This document shows positions 35,815 to 46,344 of a DNA stretch of 64,000 nucleotides, piece by piece. Source of the DNA: Lepraria neglecta (taxonomy: Eukaryota; Ascomycota; Lecanoromycetes; Lecanorales; Stereocaulaceae); the NCBI GenBank assembly GCA_033220425.1, contig CM065652.1:2542001-2606000 (forward strand), read 5' to 3'. The translations under genes and the position numbers were made by a program. The notes under the pieces are model-generated. The model did no database searches and had not been told where the DNA came from. It saw nothing but the letters and a program-made list of their open reading frames with translations. Each line of letters opens with the position of its first letter. Position 1 is the stretch's first letter.

Positions 35815-38800
35815 TCATTGGTCTTTTGTTTCCTGGTCGCCGTGGTCTTCTGATGAACTATTCAGCTCTGAGGAATCGCTTGCATCTTGGGGAACGGCCA
35901 AGAGCTGTGATCTGATTATCCGCGGCATCTCCAATCTTATGCGGCAGAGCTCGGTGATGTCCTCTCTCATCCTCCTTAGTAGATCTCTTTGGTCTGTCCA
36001 CTCATCCCCTAATGAGTCAATGCGATCCCCCATCCGTAGAATAGCCATTTGGATCGATTGCAGTTGGTGCTCCATGGGGTTGAAGCGTTCCTCGATCCCC
36101 GACGGAGCCGGGCCCGAGCGTGTTAGTTGGCTTGCCACCTAAGTCTGAACTCGTTCCTCCATCTCTGACTCCATTCGTATGAGTTGTTCCTCAGCAGCGG
36201 CCAGATTGGAACTTCGTATCGAAGCAACTTGCTCTTTGCAAGACTCATCAAGGTGTTTGATGGTCTCAAATTCTTGAAGATCCTTCATCCAATCCTTGCT
36301 GAGAACTCGGAGTATAAAGTCAACCCGAAGGAACCATGTTTGGTGAGCTGATTTGGCTAGTGCCATCAGAATGCTAGCACAGAGTCTAGTAACATTCGTT
36401 CTAAATCGCTCGTGGTCTGCGTCCTCTTTTTTGAAGGAGACCTTCTCGTAGTTCGCCACCGTGCTGCCACTCTTACGGTAAGTTCTAGGAGGATGGCGGT
36501 TTCTTCAACACGGATTCTGAACTCGGTAGTCTGATCCAATGTTTAGTAACTAGGACTTGCTTCCGCGTCAGGAAACAGTTTGACTTACCGGTGGCTCCGG
36601 CCCAAAAAGCCTATTATACATATAGCCAGCCTGCTCCACATCATCAGTGTCGGCTTCAAAGTCCGTGACTAGCGTGACAAGCCTCTCGGCTGATTCCCAA
36701 TAACTCCGGTTTTCATTTGCCACCGCGAGAAATGATCTGATCTTCAAAAGATATTCGGGTGCGACCTTTTTCGCCGATCTCACACAACAGCCGCCAGCAG
36801 CTGTTGGTCCGAGGTCAATTCTTGAGGAATCTTTCAATCTGACTTTAGCTTGTCCTCAAATTGACCGATAATTTGCTTGTTTTCGTTTCGTGGTCTCAAA
36901 TAAGCCTCCTTCCAGAGGCTTGCCGCCGCCGGGTTTGAACTTTGCGCCTTTGCTCAGCAGTTCGTCCACAATCTCGCCATGTTTACCAGATTGATCACCA
37001 ACTAGAGCTGCTTGTAACGGAGAACCTAGAATGCCGTCCTGACGGTTGGGATCAGCTCCCTTCCGAAGCAGTTGCACGACATGTTTGAGATGACCAGCGG
37101 CGCATGCAGCGCCAAGTGGACTCCCATATCTTCCACCTTCCGCATTCACATCGGCTCCGCTTTGAAACAGTAGATGGAGAATGTCATAGTGCGGAAATTA
37201 TTATACAACTTGCAATGCGTTTCCATATTCGCCTTCTTGCCTGTCGACGTCGGCACCCGCTTCGAACAATGCTTTGACAATATCCGATTTTCTCCAGCCA
37301 TAGAAGCGTACAGTGCTGAGCCATGGATTTTACCTTCGGCATTTACATGTGCCCTGCTCTTTAGGAGCGGTAAAATGACAGGAAGGTATCCCCGGTGTAC
37401 AGCGAATTGCAGTGCAGTCACCTCTATACCGCAATGTCCATTCACATCCACTCCATCGTCAATCAGCTCCTGCGAGACTTTATCGAGACCAAGCAACAGG
37501 GCATAGTACAATGGTTCAGGATATGAATCTGGGCTTCTATCGGACCTGGGTGTCCTGTCCGACTCATCTGGGTCGGCGAGCCTCAGCCAATTAGAGAAAC
37601 TTTGGGAGAATGAAGGCTTGAATAATTCGTAAGCTTCGCGTTCAATGGTCCTCTCCACTTCTTCATCGAAGTTGACATTCTCCGTGGACGATGTTATCAA
37701 AGTGCTAGTACAGATATGTCCAACATCTGACAGATCCAGAAGCCCAGCAGCCTTGGCGACTTCGATGTGAGTCAAGGGCGGCTTCGAGACGCAAAAAGAT
37801 ACGCTGCGTAAATTCTTCATCGTGTCTATCGATTTTCTCAAGAACCTGATTTTATTTGGCCTCAACGGTGTCTGGAATACGACGCAGAGCTCGCCGAGCC
37901 TTTTCGTCGATACCTCGGCACAGCTGCAGTTCATCCAGATTTAGCGCTGTCCAGTGCAATCGCCTGTGAGGTGTGTCAATAAGAGGCTTGAGACAGAAAT
38001 TCTGCTGGTTTACCTTTGCTTACCTGCCATAAGCCGGTCTCTGATCTCAGTCTTAGTTTCCCTGCCCAGGCGTTTGAGAGCCTGGGAATTATGCATCATG
38101 GTATCAAAGAACAACTCCAGGTCGACCAATAATGGCTTCTCAAAATCCAACTCACGTAGAATATTTGATGAGCGCCTCCAAAAAGAGAGAATATTCGCCT
38201 CGTTCCTGCTCGTCGCAAGCAAATGAAGGTTACCATGGCCCTTTTCCACGTTTCTTCAATCACGTTCAGCAGACCTGGACCCTGCACATATGTCGTCTTT
38301 CGGATACTCGTTAAGAGCATCTATAACAAGGAAGGCATCTTTTCTGAGACTGGTAATGACAAGACGAAGCGCTGAAAGAAGCTCCTTTGTACCTGGACGG
38401 GACCCTCGCTTTTGATGATCTTCTGACAGCTTCCGAACAGCATCAGGGAAGGTATCTGTGCCAGCGCTTAGATGACGTATTAAAGAAGACAGCATGTTGT
38501 CAACATTCTGTGTTTCAGAGTTGTAATAATCGAAGTACCAATAGGCCAAAGTCCTGGTTTTCTCCTGGTAACACCTATCTTAGTGCTTTTAGGATAGTTG
38601 AACTACGGAACAATTTAGTGAGGACCGGGTTTCAGTGAAAGGCTGCGCACCACAAACTAGATTTTCCACAACCCGCTGAATAGTGCTCATTTAGTAAAGT
38701 CGACTGGCATGGCAAAACACCCGTCAAGGTTCGCTCACATTGTCCATACAGCCAAAGAAAGCTCTGAGGAAAGAAGTCCCAAATCGCAAAGCTTTCAGAT

Positions 38801-40278
38801 TCCAGGAACCATTGCCCCGGTTGTTGCCCCGAATGTGGGTTTGTTCTCTGCACCTCTTCCCGTAAACTCTTGTGCTTGTCGAAGAACTTGAACGATTTGA
38901 ACGAAGAAAGCCACTCCAGCATCCCTTCGTCTTCGGCAGCTGCCCACAATGTTAGAGGTAAACGAGCAAATTATGACATGAAGGTAATTTATTTATTGTA
39001 GATTTTTCAAGGCCTTTAACTCGTCGATGGTTCGAGTAATTTCCAAGAGTAGGTCGTCCGCTTTTTGACTGATCTCTTGAGATTCCTTCAAGCGATCTGG
39101 AAACTTCTCAGCACAAGTTGACAGACTCTACAGTTGCGGATGCCCAACATTGATGCTCTACTAACTTCCTCCATATTTCAGTCTCATTGTCCTTGCTATT
39201 GATGACTTTTTTGAAACGCTGAAGAAGTTGCCCGGTCAATGAAGCCAGGCTTTCGAGGACACGTTCTGGAAACGTCAGCACTGCCCCTGAAATTTGGAAA
39301 TTGACCATACTAGTTTTTCCTACTCGCTCCGAAATCTTCACTTTCGCGAAATACTGTAGTACTGCAGCGTAGACAGCAACTATACCATCCTCGAAATGTT
39401 CCAAATTTGGTATTTTGTATCACGGCAATTTGCTTCTATGCTGGCGTATCTTGCAAGAACCTGAGCGAGGAACTCGGAAGCATCGAAGATAGTATCCATC
39501 CGGTCTTTGTAATTTTGAATCAACTGATTGGCTGGACATCAGCCCTTGCGCTACGTGGATGACGAAGTAGTGAAATCTTACTTTCAAGCCAAATGACACC
39601 ACCAAGCCGTAGCTCCGTACCCGGATGCATGAACTTCAAACCAGCGCCAATAAGATCTTCGAAGGTTAACACAGAGTACAGTAGCGGCTTTGCCTTTTTG
39701 CGAACGTTAATGTCTTCGCGGCCTTTTCGTTTGACGTGCCATCCTCCACCTTCTATTGAGCACAATTTTCTGTCGTCAAACTATCACTTCGCTAACAAGA
39801 CTAGCTGATGGCTTTCCGTGATCTGCGTCCTCGGTGGATATTTCGAGAGCATCTCTATCCTCCTGGGCGAGCGTCTCAAAGGCGGCTTGCCACAAATCTC
39901 GCCTTTCTGCATCGTGTTGCGAGCAAATATGGACAGTGTTGTCTACTATAATATTTATAGACGGTAAAGGTTGTGTCTCCTCGGTGGAAGGCACCGGCGG
40001 GCCTGGCGCTGACGGTGACTGGGATCTACTCCGGGTCTCCCTACGCCTAATGTCTGACCGAGCTTCTTAACTTTCCCATTGAAATCCCTAGAGAAGCTCG
40101 CGTTAGATGATTCGGCTCTTTCTGGCATCTTCAATGTTGATGATTGGGGAGGAGATTCGGGGCGGGGCATGGGCAGTCTCACTTCAGCTGAACCTGATAA
40201 GGCTGAAATTTCTCGAGCTTGTCCTAAGTGGGCGAAGCATACAGTGTCGTTATCAACCATCTTAGAGACATCATCCAT
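35815..40278 (-). pseudogene. broken NLR-like gene: NACHT NTPase with ankyrin repeats
   Basis: Reading down from MDDVSKMVDNDTVCFAHLGQ (ATG near 40278), the parts follow the order of fungal NACHT-ankyrin STAND proteins. First is a Ser-rich leader; then DLWQAAFETLAQEDRDAL, the opening of the NACHT N-terminal domain; then helical segments (TFEDLIGAGLKF; LEHFEDGIVAVYAAVLQYFA). Next is WFLESESFAIWDFFPQSFLW and a Walker A GQSGCGKSS, assembled across a good 63-bp intron (38738-38676); then TLAYWYFDYYNSETQNVDNM and Walker B FLVIDALNEYP. Ankyrin-type repeats follow (VTALQFAVHRGYLPVI; YGSPLGAACAAGHLKHVVQL; LGSPLQAAL). The 3' segments at 36459-35815 are charged and helix-prone. At least three frame changes that introns do not explain are present, so I call it broken. 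Such proteins act in non-self recognition and programmed cell death; that is family knowledge, not shown here. Confidence 0.7.
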
Positions 40279-40513
40279 GGGGGAGACGAAACACCCGGGG
40301 CCCAAATACGGGTTGAAAAGGAAGTTGAATTATTGTAGGAAGTTGCAGGTCTCAAGGCCATTGGCTGACTAAGCCAATATGAAGTCCTATTAGCCCCTAT
40401 ATCGGTTTCTGGTTTTAATATGACCCGATTAACGTATTCAACTTAAATATATACCATAACAGGCGTGTTGAAAAGACTATCGTAAGGACGTTGTCTAGAA
40501 CGTAGGTATATGG

Positions 40514-40896
40514 TTAGTGTTCTCACTCCTGAAGCTATACACACCGGCACAAGTGGATATGTAAATAGATGCTTGGGCGGTCTAACGCCAGGGCTAGCAG
40601 GCCTAGAAAGGCTACAACAGGTGCCCCAGCGCTAGAAAACTCCCATGCCTAGGCGGCATAGACCTGGAGTGTAGATAGGCTATATATAGGCTATGTATAA
40701 GGTGCGGGTGGGCGGGAAAGAACTGCTATGGCTCTGAAAGAGATGAACTCGACTGAAGAGCCAACTGCTGGTGGGATGCTCATACAAATAGTGCTCTCAG
40801 GAAGCACGGATCTCTCGCTATGGCCCATGGTCATGGCGCATGGCTGAAACCGCATCTGATCATGAGACACACTAACCCACAGTCCCACTGTAGCGA
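40514..40896 (+). repeat. 383-bp dispersed repeat, copy 1
   Basis: This segment (from TTAGTGTTCTCACTCC to CCCACTGTAGCGA) recurs at 63547-63929 in the same orientation; line-by-line reading showed no difference. It codes for nothing convincing. TTAGTG at the left edge and the reverse complement of CACTAA about 25 bases inside the right edge hint at loose inverted ends. No matching target duplication is visible. It may be a non-autonomous element or a solo terminal repeat of a larger family; its class is unknown. Confidence 0.9.
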
Positions 40897-40962
40897 TCTA
40901 GCTAGAATGGCTGAACAGTTGGACCAGAAAGGTCACCGAACGAGCCCTCAAGAAAGCACCAA

Positions 40963-42737
40963 TTACGCTCTCACAGCCAATCCTCTCACCCAACAAGGTA
41001 AGAACGCACCCGGCTCCCCCTTACCCACATGATACGCCCTTTCCTCATCAACAATTCTCACCTTTCCCGTCTTCATCTCCTTAGTATTCAGCTTCTCATA
41101 CGCCGTTCTCAACTCGAAACGCCTCGCTACTAAACACAGCACAATTTTCAATTCCAACATACTCAATTCCTTTCAAATGCAGGCTCTTGGTCCATGCTCA
41201 AACGGCCTCCACGCTCCTTGCTTAGTACACAATTCCTTGCCGTCCTTCGCCAGCCAGCGCTCAGGTAGAAACTCATCGCGCGAGGCCAGAAGGCGGGATC
41301 GTGGTGGCAGGCATGAGAGACAAGCCAGATTAATGTGCTTGGGTCGGCTGGGTAGTGCAAGCCGTTGCGGGGATCGGTGATTGTGAAAGAAGACTCGCCG
41401 CTACGGGTGGTGGATGCGGCGGGGAAGAAGCGCATGGATTTCTTGATGCCGGCTGTGGTGTAGTTTGTTTAGTACATGTGGATCCGAGCAGATTCGAATT
41501 GTAGCTTGAGAGAGGTCTGGACTGAGGATGTCGTTGTGTTCGGCGCGGAGATGAGAAAGGATAGCAGGGTATACGGAGAGAAGGTAGAGGATGTAACCGA
41601 CTGTGCTGCTGGTTGTGTCGTGGCCGGAGAGCAGGAAGAGTTTTATTTTATTGATGGCTGTTTCCTTGAAAAATGAATCAATACCCCTGAGCTGTTGATA
41701 TTGGGGTTGTCCTTGAGGTAAGCAGCCAGAGCGAGGTCAATGACGGATTTACTACGCGCAAATGAGGACGAGGTGTTTCCTGGCTTGGAAACGTTTCTGA
41801 GCTCGTCAAAGCGCGCGTCGACCTCGGGGAAATGTGTCGAATCATCTGGTATTTATTGTACCGATGGACGAAAAGGACGGAAGGGGTAGTATTATTGGAG
41901 TGGGTTGCCTTCGCTGCCAAAGGCCATCCAGCGCATTTGCCGGCGGAGAGCGTTGACCATAGGATTGCTTTTGCATTGGCAGTCAATATTTGAGTCTCTA
42001 CAAACAGCACATAAGCTTTAACTCGTAGCGATCGGTCATGATGTCCTTACAGAACGACTTTCCCGATAACGTCCATGGCTAGATTATCCGTCAAGGTCTT
42101 CATCGGGAATGTATCCTGCTTTCTCGCATGATCCTCCAACACCTCACAGAACACCGTCGTCTCCCTCACAATATCCGGCACTGAAGTCATTAGGTGACTG
42201 GCACTGAAGCCTAGATTGAAAATACTCCTCCAGAATTTCCATTCTCGGTTGTCCATGGACACGAGATCCCTCCCGTTCGCTAACGGATATAAGAAATCAT
42301 TGATCGCAGGGAACTTGGGTAGAACATGCTCGGTCGTGATTTGTGCCAAGGTGGCAGGGGATGCAACCACGAGAGTCAAAGTGATGAAAGGCCATGCGTC
42401 GAGGTAGAAGATGGGGCCCATGTCAGGGTAAGATTGCCGAAGCTGGTCTGCAAGATAATGCGGGTAGGCATCTTTAAGGAGCTTGGATAGTATACGGGCG
42501 AGGACGAACACATGGCCGAATATAGGATTGTGAGGTGGCATCGCCTGCCAGAAGGTTCAGGATTCTTGCCCCCCAAAAAAAGGGCTCCGATGCATTCACA
42601 AAACCTTGCCTACTCAATCTAATGGTTCTGATCCGCTCTTGGTAGCCCTTCAAAAAGAAGATCGCCATAGAAGCCACCAAAATAGACGTAAGAACGAAAG
42701 ACAACGACGCAAAGCGAATGCTAGCCATGTCGGCCAT
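40963..42737 (-). pseudogene. cytochrome P450 pseudogene 1
   Basis: The N-terminal membrane anchor is clear (ATG at 42737, then LSFVLTSILVASMAIFFLKG), followed by PPHNPIFGHVFVLARILSKL, the Pro-rich hinge region, then WKFWRSIFNLGFSASHLM and the AMDVIGKVVL stretch. Further on come RFFPAASTTRSGE (after the ExxR region), YPADPSTLIWLVSHACHHDP and the haem-ligand loop PFEHGPRACI with the cysteine present. The relevant pieces lie in several frames with in-frame stops, so the gene is not functional as it stands; I count at least three breaks. The sequence type is that of filamentous-ascomycete P450s of secondary metabolism. It lies between the NLR-like remnant and a second truncated copy of that gene's 5' end. 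Confidence 0.75.
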
Positions 42738-42789
42738 TGTTGATCATGTAATTTGAAGAAATCTTTACTTTTTTTAACAAAAAAATGTC

Positions 42790-43120
42790 GGTCGGGAGAC
42801 TCATGAGAGAAGTCCTCGTTGTTGAGTAGTTTCGAAAAGTACTTGGATCACTTACATCTGTTGACGTACTTGCGGATGGATCTGGAGGATTTGGGGGGAA
42901 GCCCTTTGAAACAAGTACATTTGAAGTTTCTCGAGCTTGACCTAAGTAGGGGAAGTAACTATACATAAAAACCTTACGATATCACCAGGACAATGTAGAC
43001 TCTAGATATAACATATGAATGGTAGGAGAGTGGTAGTTTTTGATTGAGTTCTGGAAGTTGGAGGCCTTAAATTACTGGCTGACTAAGCCAAGTGGAAGGA
43101 CGTTCTAGCTGACGGAAGTT
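42790..43120 (-). pseudogene. truncated second copy of the NLR 5' end
   Basis: The reverse-strand frame starting MYSYFPYLGQARETSNVLVS (ATG near 42966) aligns with VCFAHLGQAREISALSGS at the start of the NLR-like gene, and the match continues into the Ser/Pro leader. The DNA upstream also matches: GGCTGACTAAGCCAA occurs at both loci (near 40363 and 43078) at the same distance from the coding start. Nothing beyond the first exon of the NLR is present. It is a duplicate whose body has been lost or replaced by the adjacent P450 sequence. Confidence 0.65.
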
Positions 43121-43149
43121 GTAATAGATTCATAGCTATATATCAATAC

Positions 43150-45671
43150 TCAGCTGGGACCCCCACTTTCCTCTTCCTTTTCCGCATACTCTGGCGGTGG
43201 TAGTTCGGTCCCCTCCTCGTGCTGTCCAGAGACCCACACCTTCCCTAACTCTGCATCAATCTCCTCCCTCCGCTTCCGCCAGCCTTCCACTTTAGCAAGT
43301 CGTTCCCTTAGGCTTTCAAGCTCTCTCTCCACACCTTCCTTCTCCTGCTCTGTCCCAATCCTATCGAACGTCCACTCGTCACCCTCTTCACCTTGTCCAA
43401 GGTCAAGATTCCATTCATGATATCGCTTCAGACTCACTCTCGTGCTTATCGTCAATAGTGTGATGCCCCTCTCTTTACACCGTTCATAAAGCAATCCTTC
43501 GACATCAGAAGAGACAGCTGATGTCCCTTCATCGATCACAGCATAGCGCGGCTCGTGGTACAGTAACCTTGCGAGGGCCATTCGCTGCTTCTCGCCGCCG
43601 CTGAGAACGTCTTTCCACTCTTTCCGCACATCCCAGCCGCCTTCTCGTTCGGGCAGGTAGCCTAGTCGTACGTCTTCTAAGATTTGCAAGAGCTCGTAGT
43701 CTTTACGACCGGAGTCTCGCATGTCCATCTCAGAATGTGGGTAGATTACTTGGTCTCTCAATGTGCCGCTAGCGAGGTATGGTCGTTGGGGGAGGAACAT
43801 AATTCCATCTATGCCCGAATTGCGTGGGCGGGATACTAGACCACGGTATACTGGCCAGAGACCGCCCAGAACACGGGCTATAGATGATTTGCCTGCGCCG
43901 TTGGGGCCGGAGATAAGGACGTGGGCGCCTGGTGTGATGGTAAAGGAGAGGGAGGGGATGAGCAGGTTACCTGGGAGTGGATAGATCGCAGGTGCAACCA
44001 ATGGAACATTTTCGAGACGTACGCCATCGTAGCCGCGGTGAAGGGTGCCAAGAACGTCTGATAGGGAGTAAGGTTCTGGAGATGTGCCTCGCGGAGGGTA
44101 GTAGGCGGCAGCTTGAACACGGTGGAGGGTCGATATGAGGGTGTATACTCTTGACGTGTAGCCTGCTAGCTCGGACAGGTCTTTGATGCTGTACATCATT
44201 CTTCCACCGGCATCGGCAAGCGAAAGCATAAGGCGTTTGTTAGTGATAAATTGTTGCATACGGCCGTGAGAACGATTGGTTGTAGAGGAGGATTGAGTGG
44301 TATCAGAGGTAGGTAGTTCGGATCGTCCGCCTAGACCGCCCCATTCTGGAAGAAAGACAGGCAGAGAAGTGATGAGGTAGCCAAAAGCTGACCAGGAGTA
44401 CTTCAGGACGAAGTCTTCGAGCATATTATATCGGATCTTCAATCGATATATTCCCTCCATCCACACTTTGAGGTCTTTATACCCTTTGTCTAGGAATATT
44501 TTCTCCATATCTGCACCACCGTAGAATGCCACTTCTTCTGCATTAGCTATCAGCCGTGCATGTAGTGCCCGGAAATCGCCCTCTTTCCGGCCTTCTACTG
44601 CTTTTAGCTTCCCAAATGGAGGCGATAGTCGCCGCAACGCGGTTGCTGTTATAAAGTAGTTCGCGAGGAGGCCTGTCAGAGCAAGAGGCCCTAGGGACCG
44701 GAAAAGCTGGTAGTTGAATACGAACAGATCCACCAAGGGTTTTCCGATGGAGGAGTATAAGGATGCAGCAGACGCTGTGAATAAAGTCAGATCATTGGTG
44801 ATGAACTGATCCGCTCCTTGGCCAATGCCTCCATCGAGGTTAAGAAGCTTGTAGTAATTCAGGTTGTCGTTAAGGTAGAGGTCATGGATGTATCGAGTGA
44901 GCCTAGTGCGGAAAGCTATGGCGACTTTGCTCTGCAGGAACTTGATAGCGGCGTTGGTGTAGGACGCGAAACCTGCAACCATTAGATGGCAATGGTCGTC
45001 ACTGTTTGTAGAAACGTACCTCCGACGCCACACCACTTGACGATACCCCATAGAAAGCTCCTGCCATTGCCTGCAACCAGATCTCTCACTATTTCTCCAT
45101 CAAGCCTTGTGACTACCAGCGATAGGTAAGTACGGAGAAGGAGGAACAGCCCTTGACTGAAGAGAAGACCCGACTCTTTGCTATTCCAATGTGGTATCAT
45201 GATGCTCAGCAGGCTCAAAAACTGGTGTATAAAGGCAATATTGAGGCCGGGCTTCGTATTGGGGGGAGGAACCTGCCCCGTCATTTGCCCTTCTCCCAGT
45301 CTTGCCGCCCTCGGAGGATTGAGGAAAAGCCGTCTGTGTGCATCGAAGGTCATAGGTTTGGTGGGATGTATCTTGACTTCGGCCGTCGAAGACCGGTATG
45401 GTACAATAATCGTCCTGGACCCATCCTTTCCCCGTAAGCCTGAATTCCGCCGCAAGAGGCGTTGGCGTTGCGCTTTCTTCTTTGACCGTTGTCTGAGCCA
45501 TGATCGCCCTCCGTATGCTCCGGAGAGAATTGTAATGATGAAAGCGAGTGTAGCTGCAAGCCGTGCTGCCTTCGAGGTGTGCTTGACTTTTGAACGGAAG
45601 AGACGGGCCCATGGTCCTAGTATAGCTAATAAAGGGTCTCCAGAATGCCGGAGAGTCGACTGGGCGGCCAT
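43150..45671 (-). CDS. PXA1: peroxisomal ABC half-transporter, ABCD (PXA) family
   Basis: Exons 45671-45020 and 44972-43150 join in phase to 824 residues. The N-terminal half is a membrane domain beginning with a basic leader and carrying the ABCD signatures SGLLFSQGLFLLLRTYLSLV, RLTRYIHDLYLNDNLNYYKL and the EAA-like loop NAEEVAFYGGADMEK. The nucleotide-binding domain has Walker A GPNGAGKSS, the signature LSGGEKQRMALARL and Walker B YAVIDEGTSAVSSD. The switch position reads TISTRVSLKRYH, so Thr stands where many ABC proteins have the H-loop His. ABCD proteins import activated long-chain fatty acids into peroxisomes as Pxa1/Pxa2 heterodimers. Size and the acidic C-terminal extension favour Pxa1 over Pxa2, though I am less sure of that. 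The frame is intact, in contrast to its neighbours. Confidence 0.87.
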
Positions 45672-46344
45672 TGTGTACTGATTCCTGCTCTTGCATCCGT
45701 TCTATGGCCTTCGAGTGGGACAAAGTGAACAGGTACAAAAGGCAATCGGTATGGCAGACATGATGGGTTGGTAGGCTACATTTGGAGACAAAGACCTAGA
45801 TTCCGGCACGCCTCTCACTGGTTAATATGGCCATTGATAGGAAGCAAGTAGCTCAGGCTTCGAGACACTAACGCGCTGCCTCGGCTGGCGCAATGATCGA
45901 CAGCAGGGATGAGCCACTCGTGGCTGCAACAATTTGCTACTGAGAGGTAGACTCAATATTTGGCATCATGAGTATCATACGCGTAAAGATATCGAATACC
46001 TAGATTACGAATGCATTTGGCTCCACACCGGGACAAGAGCATATGGCGCTGCAATGCGGCAAAATGCCGGAAGTCTCCAACGCGCCATGCTTACGCCGTA
46101 CCTTTAAGTCGTCGTATATCTCTTCAGACATATAACTATCCTCATGCATTTGACCAGTATTTAGTCAAGAGCTGCACCGGGGACCAAGCCCTCGCGACAG
46201 AAGACTTATGAAGATTGGCTGACTCGCAGCTATTACTCTAATTCCCAAGACCTTGATACCACATATGTTGAAGGCTGCTTACCAGTAACCCTCTAAAGGT
46301 TTGTGACATCTTATTTCGTGCATCCCTGCGTTTAAATATTCTGT
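45672..46344. other. divergent upstream region of the ABC and HET genes
   Basis: About 670 bases without a supported gene; contains promoters of both neighbours. No sites assigned. Confidence 0.45.
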
